Assembly (NCBI RefSeq): GCF_010550675.1
Contig: NZ_JAAGOA010000015.1
Coordinates: 1 to 64,000 of the forward strand
DNA length: 64,000 bases
Direction: 5' to 3'
From: Phytoactinopolyspora halotolerans
GTDB lineage: Bacteria > Actinomycetota > Actinomycetes > Jiangellales > Jiangellaceae
This document shows, piece after piece, positions 47,545 through 56,674 of the stretch. A model generated the notes under the pieces. It did no database searches. It had not been told where the DNA came from and saw only the letters and a program-made list of their open reading frames with translations. Numbering within the stretch: the first letter of the stretch is position 1; every line of letters starts with the position of its first letter. A program made the translations under genes and the position numbers.

Positions 47545-48384
47545 TCAGCTTGCCGCACGCTGGATCGTGATGTCGCCGTGCCGGCTGCGGGCGTGCACCG
47601 AGACCTTGGCGTCGGACGGGCGGCCCGGTTCTCCCGCCGAAGAGACGAAGTTGTGCACCGCCCCACGCTCGCTGTCGACGTCGAGGGAAGCAGCGACGCC
47701 CTCGCCGATGCCCACCTCGATGTCGCCGGAGGCGTTCTTCAGCCTCGCCCGGCCGCTGGTCATCCGGCCGATCCGGATGGCGCCCCCGGCCGTCTCGACG
47801 GTGACGTCGCCATCGGCACGATCGATGTCGAAGTCGGCGTTGGCACCGCCGAGCGTCAGGTCGGCGGCGGCGTGGCCGATCCAGGTGTGGCCTCCCGCGC
47901 TGGAGAAGTCAACCGGGCCGGTGGCCTCACCGATCCGCATCGTGAACGATGCGCCCTCGACGTCGGCGCGCCCGCCGATCTGACCGATCGTGACATCACC
48001 GGAGGCGATGTTCGCCGTCAGCGCGCCGATCTGGTCCAGCTTGACCTGCCCGGAGGCCACATGCAGTTCGCTCGCGCCGAATACGCCGTCGGCCTGAACG
48101 GTCGAGTACGCCACGTATGCGGCCAGGCTGGAGCCGGCGGGAAGGTCGATGCTGATGGCGACCGAGCCCTTCTTGTCCCCGGCGGTCTTGGTCTTGATCG
48201 ATAGCCGGCCGTCGGCGAAGTCGACCTTGGTGTTCTCGGCGACCTTGAGGTCCTTGCGGCTCGCGGGGTCGATGGGTTCGACCCGCACCACCGTGTCGGT
48301 GCGGTCGCCGGCGTTGATCTGTACCTGGGCGCCGGCGACTTCCAGGGTGGCGGCGATGGACTCCGGCGTGGTGAATGTCGTCAT
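47545..48384 (-). CDS. DUF4097 family beta-strand repeat protein
   Basis: A 279-residue protein with a right-handed beta-helix-like pattern of short repeats (GDVTIGQIGG, GDVTVETAGG, GDIEVGIG, GDITIQRA) typical of DUF4097, also called putative adhesin. No signal peptide is seen, so it is probably cytoplasmic. GAGGAG lies 5 bases before the ATG giving MTTFTTPESIAATLEVAG. It follows the ABC permease and ATPase genes on the same strand and is likely part of their operon. It converges with the AfsR-like gene with 3 bases between stops. Confidence 0.9.
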   Translation of the reverse strand: MTTFTTPESIAATLEVAGAQVQINAGDRTDTVVRVEPIDPASRKDLKVAENTKVDFADGRLSIKTKTAGDKKGSVAISIDLPAGSSLAAYVAYSTVQADGVFGASELHVASGQVKLDQIGALTANIASGDVTIGQIGGRADVEGASFTMRIGEATGPVDFSSAGGHTWIGHAAADLTLGGANADFDIDRADGDVTVETAGGAIRIGRMTSGRARLKNASGDIEVGIGEGVAASLDVDSERGAVHNFVSSAGEPGRPSDAKVSVHARSRHGDITIQRAAS

Positions 48385-48453
48385 GACAGCTCCTCGTAGC
48401 GTGGTGGTGGTCGATCTGTGGGGGTGGGGCGACCCTCGCCGCCCCATGCAGGG

Positions 48454-49218
48454 TCAGGCTCGCTTCTGGAAGGTCGAGAGTGACCACACATAGCCGACCA
48501 GGGCGATACCGACGCACCAGGCGACGGCGACGATCGCGTCGCCGGAGTCCGGCGCGCCCTCCAGCAACCCGCGCATCGTCTCGATGATCGGTGTGAACGG
48601 CTGGTACTCGGCGAACTGCCGCAGGCCCTGGCCCATCATCTCGGCCGGCACGATCGCACTGCTGAAGAACGGCAACATGACCAGCGGCACCGCGGCCATA
48701 CCCGCGGTCTCCGGCGACTTCGCCGCCAACCCCAGCGCGACGGTGAGCCATCCGGCCGCGAAGCCGAGCAGCACCACCATGCCGACCACGCCGAGCCAAT
48801 CGAGCAGACTCGCCGACGGATCGAATCCCAGCAGGAGCGCCACGCCGATCAGCGCCGCGATGGCTACCAGGTTGGTCACCAGACTGGCGATGACGTGACC
48901 GGTCAACACCGCGCCCCGAGAGACGTCCATGACCTTGAACCGGTTGATGATGCCCTTGGTCATGTCGGAGTTCACCGCGACCGCGGCGCCGCTCAACCCG
49001 TAACAGACGGCCAGCAGCAGCAGTCCCGGTGTGACGTAGTCGATGTAGTCGACCCCCACGTCGAAGGCGTCTCCGAACATGTACACGAACATCAGCAGGA
49101 TGATGATCGGCATCAGAACCGCGTTGAAGACGGAGGTGGGATTACGGGTGATGTGCTTGGAGTTGCGACGCAACATCACCAACGCGTGGGACTTGGTCCT
49201 CATTCTCTGGGTGTTCAC
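48454..49218 (-). CDS. ABC-2 type transporter permease, DrrB-like
   Basis: A 254-residue membrane protein with six hydrophobic segments. The start SKHITRNPTSVFNAVLMPIIILLMFVYMFG is typical of daunorubicin-resistance-type permeases. The DrrA-like ATPase ends inside its first codons (GTG start overlapping the TGA), so the two are translationally coupled. The substrate is unknown; the family exports antibiotics and lipids. Confidence 0.92.
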   Translation of the reverse strand: MNTQRMRTKSHALVMLRRNSKHITRNPTSVFNAVLMPIIILLMFVYMFGDAFDVGVDYIDYVTPGLLLLAVCYGLSGAAVAVNSDMTKGIINRFKVMDVSRGAVLTGHVIASLVTNLVAIAALIGVALLLGFDPSASLLDWLGVVGMVVLLGFAAGWLTVALGLAAKSPETAGMAAVPLVMLPFFSSAIVPAEMMGQGLRQFAEYQPFTPIIETMRGLLEGAPDSGDAIVAVAWCVGIALVGYVWSLSTFQKRA

Positions 49219-50156
49219 TGCGCGACCGCCTCTGTGGTGTGGCCCGTCAGGGCGAGGAAAACGTCATCAAGGTCAGGTGTGTGCACGGAGAACTCTTCAG
49301 CGGCGAGTGAGTGCTCATCGAGCTTGTCCAGCAGAGCCCGCAACGAATCCGAGCTGCCGTCGCCGGGCACCCGCAGGGCGAGCGCCTCGTCGTCCCGGGT
49401 GGAGTCGGTGAAGACCCGCGCGGCCGCGTCGAGTTCCGCGGCGGTGGCGAACCGAAGCCGGACGTGAGTTCCGGGAATCAGGCGCTTGAGCTCGTCAGGT
49501 GTGCCCTGGGCGACTATGTGGCCCTGGTCGAGCACCGCGACCTGGTCGGCGAGCTGATCCGCCTCCTCGAGGTATTGGGTGGTGAGGAAGATGGTCACAC
49601 CATCGGCCACCAGCTCCCGGATGATTCCCCACATCGTGCGACGGCTGCGCGGGTCCAGGCCCGTCGTCGGTTCATCCAGGAAGATGATCCGCGGATCACC
49701 GACGAGCGTCATCGCCAGGTCGAGCTTCCGGCGCATGCCCCCGGAGTACGTCGACGCCGGCTTCTGGGCCGACTCGACCAGGTCGAACCGTTCCAGCAGC
49801 TCGGTGACGATCCGTGTGCCGTCGGCGGCGCGGATCGGGCTGAGGTCCACCATCAGCTGCAGGTTCTCTTGACCGGTCAGCAGCTCGTCCACGGCCGCGA
49901 ACTGACCGGTGACTCCGATCGACGCACGCACCGCCTTGGCCTCGGTCGCGACGTCGTGGCCGGCGACGCGCACGGTCCCGCCGTCGGCCTTCATCAACGT
50001 GGTCAGCACGTTCACCGTCGTCGTCTTGCCCGCCCCGTTCGGGCCGAGCAGGGAGAAGACCGTGCCCGCACGGACATCCAGATCGATGCCATCGAGCACG
50101 ACCTTGTCCCCGAATGTCTTCCGCAGTCCTGTGACTGCAATCGCCGAATTCCTCAT
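49215..50156 (-). CDS. ABC transporter ATP-binding protein, DrrA-like
   Basis: A 313-residue ATPase with Walker A GPNGAGKTT (about 38-46), signature TYSGGMRRKLDLA, Walker B IIFLDEPTTGLDPRSR and a C-terminal domain typical of DrrA (daunorubicin resistance) proteins. It pairs with the DrrB-like permease to make an exporter. I start at the ATG giving MRNSAIAVTGLRKTFG, which fits the family; the 28 upstream codons are open but contain a direct-repeat cluster. It is the first gene of the ATPase-permease-DUF4097 group. Confidence 0.94.
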   Translation of the reverse strand: MRNSAIAVTGLRKTFGDKVVLDGIDLDVRAGTVFSLLGPNGAGKTTTVNVLTTLMKADGGTVRVAGHDVATEAKAVRASIGVTGQFAAVDELLTGQENLQLMVDLSPIRAADGTRIVTELLERFDLVESAQKPASTYSGGMRRKLDLAMTLVGDPRIIFLDEPTTGLDPRSRRTMWGIIRELVADGVTIFLTTQYLEEADQLADQVAVLDQGHIVAQGTPDELKRLIPGTHVRLRFATAAELDAAARVFTDSTRDDEALALRVPGDGSSDSLRALLDKLDEHSLAAEEFSVHTPDLDDVFLALTGHTTEAVAQ

Positions 50157-50178
50157 GTGACCACCATCGGCGCCGGGC

Positions 50179-50220
50179 CTGACACGGACCCGCCACCGAG
50201 CTGACACGCCCGCTGACACG
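50179..50220 (-). promoter_or_regulatory. Three CTGACACG repeats upstream of the DrrA-like gene
   Basis: CTGACACG occurs at 50179-50186, 50201-50208 and 50213-50220, start spacings 22 and 12. The cluster ends 23 bases before the start codon. It may be a binding site, for example for the nearby AfsR-like protein, whose relatives bind direct repeats; this is inferred. Confidence 0.35.
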
Positions 50221-50335
50221 GCGTTCGGCCTCGTGGCCACAAGGTCGTGGCCTCACGTCACGCGGATCGGCAGCCAGCGGCTTCTCCACGTTACGCAAGG
50301 CCACGACCCCCGGGGAGGTGACCGGAATCCTCAGC

Positions 50336-53236
50336 TCAGAACTCGCCTGTGGTCACTCCACCGCTGCCGGACGACGGCGTGGTCACGGTGTTATTCGAGC
50401 CTGGCTCCCATGCATCGGCCGAGTCCGGATAGCCGGCCTCCTGGCGTTTGATGCATTTCCATTCGATGCTCGTGCTGGGCGGCAGGTTGCCGATGGTCCC
50501 CGTCCAGGTCGGGTAGCCGGCCGGATCCAGCTTCACCGCGCTCGCCGGGGACCACTCGCCCAGCTGAGGCACGTTTCCGACCGCGTACACCGACTGTCCC
50601 GGCACGGTGGTGCCGTTCTCGCAGACGAAGTCCAGCGTCACCGGGGCCTGCCCGAGCGTGAACTGGAACGTCTTCGCACTTCCGACGCCGATGTCGCCGG
50701 ACTTCGCGACGACGAGGTTGCCGCCGGCGTTGTACCAGCCGCTGCCGGCCGCGTCGAACGCCGCCTCGGTGGCGTGCTGAGTCAGCGGCGCCCCATTCAA
50801 CGTCACGGCCGACGCCTGGGTGTCGTCGACAACCAGCTCGACGACGTTGTCCCGACTTGATGCAGCGCCGTCATACGTGCCGTTGGCGGCGCCGATGGTG
50901 ACCGTCGCCGTCGACCCCACCAGCTGCTGGCTCAGCTCGGTGGTGCGCACAGCGCCGCTCCGGTAGTCGACCGTCGTGCCGTCGTCCTCGTACAACGTGA
51001 AGCCGCTCGCCGCGTCGTCGGCGTAGACCCGGGCGATCAGTTCGTCGTGCACGCTGGAGTCCAGCCGCCGCCCGGTGACGTTCATCGTCTCCTCGTCGAC
51101 GTGCATCTTCGGGATGATCGCACCCGCCCGGGCGAAGGCCGGCAGCCGGAACGTCCCGTTCACCCACAGCGGCACGTCGTCGAGCCACTGCCCGCTGCTG
51201 GAGACTCGCTCATTGGTGTGGAAGTTGATCCAGTCGCCTTCCGGCAGGTACATGTCCCGTTGCCGCTCGCCCTCGCCGGCGACGATGCCCACCAGCAGGT
51301 CACGGCCGACCAGCTTCTGGTGGCCCATCTCGCGGACCTCGGGATCGTCCTGGTAGTGGTACACCAGCGGCGGCACCACCGGCTCGCCCTCCTGGTACGC
51401 GCGGTGCGCCAGCGAGTAGTAGTACGGCGTCAGTTCGTAGCGTTGCCGGATGTTCGCCAGGTTGCTCGCCGCGTCTCCGACGTCCACCGGCGATGTCGGG
51501 TTGCATTCGCACAGGTCCTCGGTGTGCGGCCGGACCGGCACGTCGAACCACGCTCCGTTGGCGAACCACTGCGTATACAGCTCGTCCAGGTCCGAGTCGA
51601 GCATCTCGCGCCGGAACCCGCCGATGTCCGAACCGTAATAGTCGATGCCGGACATGGACATGTGCATCTGGGCGTTCTGCTGCGCCGCCAGCGCGGTCAG
51701 CTTCGAGCCGATGTCCGCGGACCACATCGCCGTGCCATGCCGCTGGATGCCCGCCGCCCCGGACCGGGCGAGCAGGAACGGGCGCTGGTCCTCGTTCGCG
51801 TCGTCGTACCCGCGCGCAATGCTGTCCGCCCAGGTCAGGTTGTACATGTTGTGGTAGTCGGCGTGTGCGTGCTTGCCGGGCAGCACCCCGGCCGTCCAGT
51901 CCGACGGGCTGTACATCTCCGGCTCACCCAGATCCAGCCAATGCCCGATGATGCCGTCGTCGATCAGCGGCTCGCGCTTGGTCTGATGCCAGTAGTCGCC
52001 GGCGGCGTCCTGGGTCCAGTCGATCATGCCGCCGCGGCCCCACCAGTCGTTCTGGGTCAGGTACACCGGCGAACACGTCGAGCAGCCTTCCCGCACGAGA
52101 TACCCCCGACCGGCCATGTCGGTGTGCTCCGGCAGCGCCGCCCCGATGTAGGACTCCTCGATGGTCATCAGCCCGACGCCGTCGTCGTTCTCGTACGACG
52201 CGATCCTGCTCGCCGGACTCGGGAACGCACTGGTGTCCCAGGTCAGCGACCCCATCGCCGTGCTGTCGGAGCCGGCCGTGACGCCGCCGAACCAGTCCAG
52301 GTCCAGCATGAAGCCGTCGACGGGGAAGTCCGCCGAGCGCAGTCCGGCCAGGGTGGTGTCGATCTCGCCCCAGTTGTCGTAGCCGAACTCGGACATCCAC
52401 ATCCCGAACGCCTTCTTCGGCGGTACCGGCGGGCGGCCGGTCAGCTCCATGTAGTCCTGCCGCAGGTCGGGCAGGTCCGGGCCGCTCATCGTGTACCAGC
52501 GGATCTCGTCGCCCCAGGTCCGCATCGTCCACGGGTCGCCGGTCAGGTTCCACTCCGTCTTGTAGACGTGGTCCAGGAAGAAGCCGTACCCGGTGGTGTC
52601 CGGGCCGACGGCGAACATCACCGGGATCTGGGTGTTCCCCACCGGACCGTTGTCCGCGTCGTACACCATGGCGTTGCCGTAGTTCCCGCCCGGCGAGCGG
52701 ACCCGGCCGACCCAATCGCCGTCCGAGCTGCCACCGGTGAAGAACTGCTGGCCCAGCCCGTAGGCGTGCTGCACGGACTCCTGGGTGATGTCCAGGCCCT
52801 TCCACCCCTGGGTCAGGTCCTGCGGGCACACGGTGTGCAGCAGCACCTCCGGCGTGCGCGTGGTGTCGTACACCGTGGAGCACAACGAGCTGCTGTTCAC
52901 CTCCACTCGCAGGTCCCCTGTGGTGAGTGTGCTCCCGTTCTGCTGGAACGTGTCCGGCCCCGGGTAGTCGGTCTTCGCCACCTGATCCGTCGTGAACAGC
53001 GGCGCTCCGGTCCCCGGGCTGGAACTCACCGCGGACACCTCGAAGTGCACGAGGTCGTCGTCGAGCACCTCCACGATCAGGTAGCCGCCCGACGACGTGA
53101 ACTCCACCCGCTGCACGCCCAGCGACGCCTCAGCCTCCGGCCCCGCCGACGAGACCAGGATCGCCGCCATCAATCCACCGGCCGCAGCCGCCGCGGGCAG
53201 GACGGGCCAGCGCAACCTTCGCAGCACAGTTCGCAT
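50336..53236 (-). CDS. Secreted GH31 enzyme, CtsZ-like (probable 6-alpha-glucosyltransferase) with C-terminal CBM20
   Basis: A 966-residue secreted protein with a signal peptide (WPVLPAAAAAGGLMAAILVSSAGPEAEA). The GH31 catalytic domain has KAFGMWMSEFGYDNWGEID then FPVDGFMLDLDWFGG, as in the CtsZ group; the nucleophile is Asp about 435 in GHWLDLGEPEMY and the acid/base Asp about 508 in MWSADIG. The last about 100 residues (about 863-966) look like a starch-binding CBM20 (SVYAVGNVPQLGEWSPASAVKL). CtsZ enzymes move glucose from starch ends to an alpha-1,6 position, making isomaltosyl ends for CtsY. I start at the ATG giving MRTVLRRLRW, with AGGGGG 8 bases upstream. It lies 12 bases after the CtsY-like gene, last of the cluster. 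Confidence 0.85.
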   Translation of the reverse strand: MRTVLRRLRWPVLPAAAAAGGLMAAILVSSAGPEAEASLGVQRVEFTSSGGYLIVEVLDDDLVHFEVSAVSSSPGTGAPLFTTDQVAKTDYPGPDTFQQNGSTLTTGDLRVEVNSSSLCSTVYDTTRTPEVLLHTVCPQDLTQGWKGLDITQESVQHAYGLGQQFFTGGSSDGDWVGRVRSPGGNYGNAMVYDADNGPVGNTQIPVMFAVGPDTTGYGFFLDHVYKTEWNLTGDPWTMRTWGDEIRWYTMSGPDLPDLRQDYMELTGRPPVPPKKAFGMWMSEFGYDNWGEIDTTLAGLRSADFPVDGFMLDLDWFGGVTAGSDSTAMGSLTWDTSAFPSPASRIASYENDDGVGLMTIEESYIGAALPEHTDMAGRGYLVREGCSTCSPVYLTQNDWWGRGGMIDWTQDAAGDYWHQTKREPLIDDGIIGHWLDLGEPEMYSPSDWTAGVLPGKHAHADYHNMYNLTWADSIARGYDDANEDQRPFLLARSGAAGIQRHGTAMWSADIGSKLTALAAQQNAQMHMSMSGIDYYGSDIGGFRREMLDSDLDELYTQWFANGAWFDVPVRPHTEDLCECNPTSPVDVGDAASNLANIRQRYELTPYYYSLAHRAYQEGEPVVPPLVYHYQDDPEVREMGHQKLVGRDLLVGIVAGEGERQRDMYLPEGDWINFHTNERVSSSGQWLDDVPLWVNGTFRLPAFARAGAIIPKMHVDEETMNVTGRRLDSSVHDELIARVYADDAASGFTLYEDDGTTVDYRSGAVRTTELSQQLVGSTATVTIGAANGTYDGAASSRDNVVELVVDDTQASAVTLNGAPLTQHATEAAFDAAGSGWYNAGGNLVVAKSGDIGVGSAKTFQFTLGQAPVTLDFVCENGTTVPGQSVYAVGNVPQLGEWSPASAVKLDPAGYPTWTGTIGNLPPSTSIEWKCIKRQEAGYPDSADAWEPGSNNTVTTPSSGSGGVTTGEF

Positions 53237-53248
53237 CTCAGCCACCCC

Positions 53249-56200
53249 CTACGGCCGCGCGACGACGAGACGGTCCAGGTTGACGGCGCCGGTGTCGGAA
53301 CCGTCATAGGCGATCCGCACCGTATGGGCGCCGCCGCTGAGGCCGACGCTGATCGAGGCCTCACCCCAGTCGTCCCAGCCGGACCGGCTCGGCATCGAGA
53401 CCGTGCCGACCGGGCTGCCGTCCACATAGACCGTCCGGGTGGCGGTGCTCCCGGTGGCGTTGGCGTACCGGAACCGCAGCTCGTGTGTGCCCGACGAGCC
53501 GGCGCCGACGCCGAACTCCACCGCATCGCCGGACGACGCGAACTGGTCGACGAAGCCGGTACCCGTGTACCCGGCGTGATCGGTGTTGGTGGACACGTTG
53601 GTGTGCTGACCGAACTCCGCCTCGTAGCCGGCCTTGTCCACCCCGGAGAGCAGGACGGCGCGAGCACCCGCGGCGCTGGGCAGCTTGACGTAGGTCAGGT
53701 GCTGCACGGGATCCCAGTACCAGCCCTGGGTGGCCGCCTTCAGCCCGGCCAGATCCGCGTACCCCGTCAGCGGCGAACCACCCACCGTCACCGAACTCGG
53801 CTCCGTCGATGCCACCTGCAGGGTCGACGTCTCGCCCAGCGCCGGCACCTCCACACTGACCTCGTGGTCCGCCCAGTCCTCGGACGCGCTCACGGTGCGA
53901 TGGGTGTCGGTCGCGTCGTCGTAGTAGTCATACGACGACGCGCCGTCCGGATAGACACGGAAGACCAGGTTGGTGTGCGCGTCGACGTCGTTGCCGATGC
54001 TGCCGCCCAGTTCGTAGTCGGCGTTGAGGTTGAGCGGGACGATCGCACCCGGGCGCGCATACACCGGGATGCTGTCCAGGCCGGCGCCGTAGGTCTTGGT
54101 GCCGCCGCCGACGAACCGGCCGCCGTTGAAGAAGTCGTACCACTCCCCATCCGGGATGTAGACGTCCGTGCTGGTGGCGCCCTGTTCCATGATCGGCGCG
54201 ACGAGCAACTGCTCGCCGAACATGTACTGCTCGTCCAGCCCTGCGGCGTCCGGATCGTCCGGGAACTCGTGGCTCATCGCGCGCATCATGGCTACGCCCG
54301 TGTCGGCGCTGTCCACCGCCTCGGTGTAGACGTACGGCAGCAGGTTCATCCGCACGTTGGCGAACTTGCGGAAGGTCGGCACCACCGAGTTGTCCCCGGT
54401 GCGGGCCTGCACGTTCCACGGTGTGCGCGCCTCCGACGGGCTTGGGCTCGCCTTCTCCGAGTGGTACTGCATGATCGGCGAGAACGTCGCCTGGGCGGCG
54501 GAGCGCAAGTACAGCTCGGCACTGGGGAAACCGCCGGTGAATCCGGCCATGTCCCACGCCCAGAACGGCACGCCGGACTGGCCCGCGCTGATGCCGGCCC
54601 GCACGGCCTCGCGGAACGAGGTGAACGTGGACGACTGGTCGCCGGCCCAGAAGATCGAGTTCGACTGGGCCCCAGCCGTGCCGGCCCGGCTGAAGATCGT
54701 GCCGTCGCCACCGGTCTTGGTCTCGACGTAGTCGTCGTAGGCGCCGGTGTAGGAGTTCGGGTAGGCGTTGTGCATCTCGGCGCCGTCCCGGCCGTCGGCG
54801 AACGCGACATCCCGGCCGAAGATCAGTTCGCCGCCGTCGGTCTTGAAGCCGTCGATGCCGACGTCGTCCAGCAGATAGTCCCGCTTGCTCATCCACCAGT
54901 CCGTGGCGGTGCTGTCGGTGAAGTCCGGCACCAGGCTGTCCCCGAACCACTGCCCGCTCGGCACCCGGTAGTCGCCGCCGTCGCCGTCCTCGACGACGTA
55001 GCCCTGGCTCTGCGCGTGGCTCTTGTCGTTGAGGTGCTGCTGCGGGGGTGACGACGGGTTGGTGTCGAAGTTCTCCTTCAGCACCGGGATCTGCCAGAGC
55101 AGGACCTTGATGCCCTGCGCGTGCGCGTCGTCCACCATGGCGGCCGGGTCGCTCCACGCCGTGCCGGGCGGGAAGGTCAGGTCGGAGTAGCTGAGACTGC
55201 CGGCTCCGCTCGTCGGCGTGTAGGTGGCGCCGTGCCAGACGTAGAACGTGGCCTCGTCGCTCCACTGCTCCAGCACCATCGCGGTGTGCGGGATGTCGTG
55301 GATGTCGACGTTGTCGAGCTCAGCCTCCACCTCGGCCTGGGTGTTCCACTCGTTGGCGGACATCCACAACCCGAACGCCCACTTGGGCGGCAGTTCCGGC
55401 CTCCCGGACACGGACGTGTAGTCGTCGACGATCTCGTCCGGCGAGCCGGTGAACATGTAGTACTCCAGCGTGGAATCCAGCGCGCCGCCCGTGTCCAGCG
55501 TGAACCCGGCCATATCGCTGAGGTGCGTGCCGAGGTTGAACACGGAGTACCGCGTACTCGGGAGGTAGACGCCGTAGCCGGCGGAGTTGGTGAAGAACGG
55601 CACCGACAGGTACGTGCGGCCGGTGCTGCCCTGGTCCTGGTACTGGTTGTAGACGTAGGTGTGCACGTCGTGGCCGCGCTGGTCGAGCCGGTCGTAGCGC
55701 TCGCCGAAGCCCTCGAACCGTTCCCCGGCCGGAGTCAGGTAGTGGTCCTCGATCTTGGTGATCGTGGTGCTGCCGTCGCTCGCCCAGCCGATGTTGCGGA
55801 ACGTCGCCGGGTCGTACTGCCGGGTGATCAGCGTCGTCCCGTCGCCGTCGTACACCGACAGGCGATACGGGCTCTTCTGGATGCTCAGCACCAACTCACT
55901 GGTGGAGATACGCAGCTCGTTCGCCGAGTCGGCGACCGTGTAGCCGCTCTGCCCGGAGATGTTCAGGCCGTTGCCGGTCGGTGAGATCTGGGTCCGGACG
56001 TCGTCGTCGCTGGGAAAGGCGAACCGGATGGCAGGCGTGAAGTCGCCCGCGCTGTCGCCGGCATGCACATCCACCGACGTGCCGTTGTCGGTGTAGCCAA
56101 TGACGTCGGTGACGGTGCTCCACGAGGTCACGGTGAACGAGAACGGGCCGGTGCTCTTCTGGCCGGAGCCGTTGACGTCCGCATGCACCGTGTAGGTGAT

Positions 56201-56575
56201 GTCGTCGCCGCGGGCGAAGCTGCCGAGGTCCACCTGCCAGTAGCTGTTGTTGCCGCTGTTGTACTCCCAGCTCGCCCCGACCGGCGTCTGGTCGACGCCG
56301 TTCTTGGTCCATGTGACCCATACGCTCTGGCCCGGTTCGACGGGCCAGGTCGTGGCGTTGATGAGCACGTTGTCCCCGGCCATGGGGTCGCGCGGGGAGC
56401 GCTCGGTGGATTCGACCGAGTACAGCTCGTCGATCCCGGTCGGGTGGTGGTAGATGCCGTCCAGCGCATGCGCCGACGTCGCCGGGACAAACAAGGCGGC
56501 CGCGGCCAGCAGTGTGGAGACGAGCACTAGGCGGACGAGATCGAGGACGGTACGGCGGGACCTTCTTCGGTTCAC
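53249..56575 (-). CDS. Secreted GH31 enzyme, CtsY-like (probable 3-alpha-isomaltosyltransferase) with C-terminal CBM35
   Basis: A 1108-residue secreted protein. A signal peptide (about 1-38) leads into an Ig-like or carbohydrate-binding N-terminal domain (about 40-150), then the GH31 core: WAFGLWMSANEWNTQAEV and LEQWSDEATFYVWHGA are typical of CtsY; the nucleophile is Asp about 580 in GFKTDGGE and the acid/base Asp about 646 in FWAGDQSST. The last 127 residues (from about 982, YEAEF ... VNLDRLVV) look like CBM35. CtsY moves an isomaltosyl unit to an alpha-1,3 position and closes the cyclic tetrasaccharide. GTG start with AAAGGGG upstream. The next gene begins 12 bases after its stop. Confidence 0.86.
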   Translation of the reverse strand: MNRRRSRRTVLDLVRLVLVSTLLAAAALFVPATSAHALDGIYHHPTGIDELYSVESTERSPRDPMAGDNVLINATTWPVEPGQSVWVTWTKNGVDQTPVGASWEYNSGNNSYWQVDLGSFARGDDITYTVHADVNGSGQKSTGPFSFTVTSWSTVTDVIGYTDNGTSVDVHAGDSAGDFTPAIRFAFPSDDDVRTQISPTGNGLNISGQSGYTVADSANELRISTSELVLSIQKSPYRLSVYDGDGTTLITRQYDPATFRNIGWASDGSTTITKIEDHYLTPAGERFEGFGERYDRLDQRGHDVHTYVYNQYQDQGSTGRTYLSVPFFTNSAGYGVYLPSTRYSVFNLGTHLSDMAGFTLDTGGALDSTLEYYMFTGSPDEIVDDYTSVSGRPELPPKWAFGLWMSANEWNTQAEVEAELDNVDIHDIPHTAMVLEQWSDEATFYVWHGATYTPTSGAGSLSYSDLTFPPGTAWSDPAAMVDDAHAQGIKVLLWQIPVLKENFDTNPSSPPQQHLNDKSHAQSQGYVVEDGDGGDYRVPSGQWFGDSLVPDFTDSTATDWWMSKRDYLLDDVGIDGFKTDGGELIFGRDVAFADGRDGAEMHNAYPNSYTGAYDDYVETKTGGDGTIFSRAGTAGAQSNSIFWAGDQSSTFTSFREAVRAGISAGQSGVPFWAWDMAGFTGGFPSAELYLRSAAQATFSPIMQYHSEKASPSPSEARTPWNVQARTGDNSVVPTFRKFANVRMNLLPYVYTEAVDSADTGVAMMRAMSHEFPDDPDAAGLDEQYMFGEQLLVAPIMEQGATSTDVYIPDGEWYDFFNGGRFVGGGTKTYGAGLDSIPVYARPGAIVPLNLNADYELGGSIGNDVDAHTNLVFRVYPDGASSYDYYDDATDTHRTVSASEDWADHEVSVEVPALGETSTLQVASTEPSSVTVGGSPLTGYADLAGLKAATQGWYWDPVQHLTYVKLPSAAGARAVLLSGVDKAGYEAEFGQHTNVSTNTDHAGYTGTGFVDQFASSGDAVEFGVGAGSSGTHELRFRYANATGSTATRTVYVDGSPVGTVSMPSRSGWDDWGEASISVGLSGGAHTVRIAYDGSDTGAVNLDRLVVARP

Positions 56576-56636
56576 AACGCTGCCCCTTTCGGCGTCGTTA
56601 CTCGGATCTCCCCCGTGAGACTCGATGTGCCGTCGA

Positions 56637-56674
56637 CCGGGTCACTCCGGACTCAGGCGGCCGGGTCACTCCGG
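56637..56674 (-). promoter_or_regulatory. Direct repeat between cytoplasmic and secreted GH31 genes
   Basis: CCGGGTCACTCCGG occurs at 56637-56650 and again at 56661-56674, the second copy overlapping the stop codon of the cytoplasmic GH31 gene. Spacing is 24 bases. It is placed where a separate promoter for the secreted enzymes could lie; the role is inferred. Confidence 0.3.

Noticed and set aside
51047-55051. 1334-residue open frame antisense to both secreted GH31 genes
   Set aside because: Monotonous Arg/Val/His-rich composition without motifs, crossing the junction of two real genes; a GC-rich shadow.
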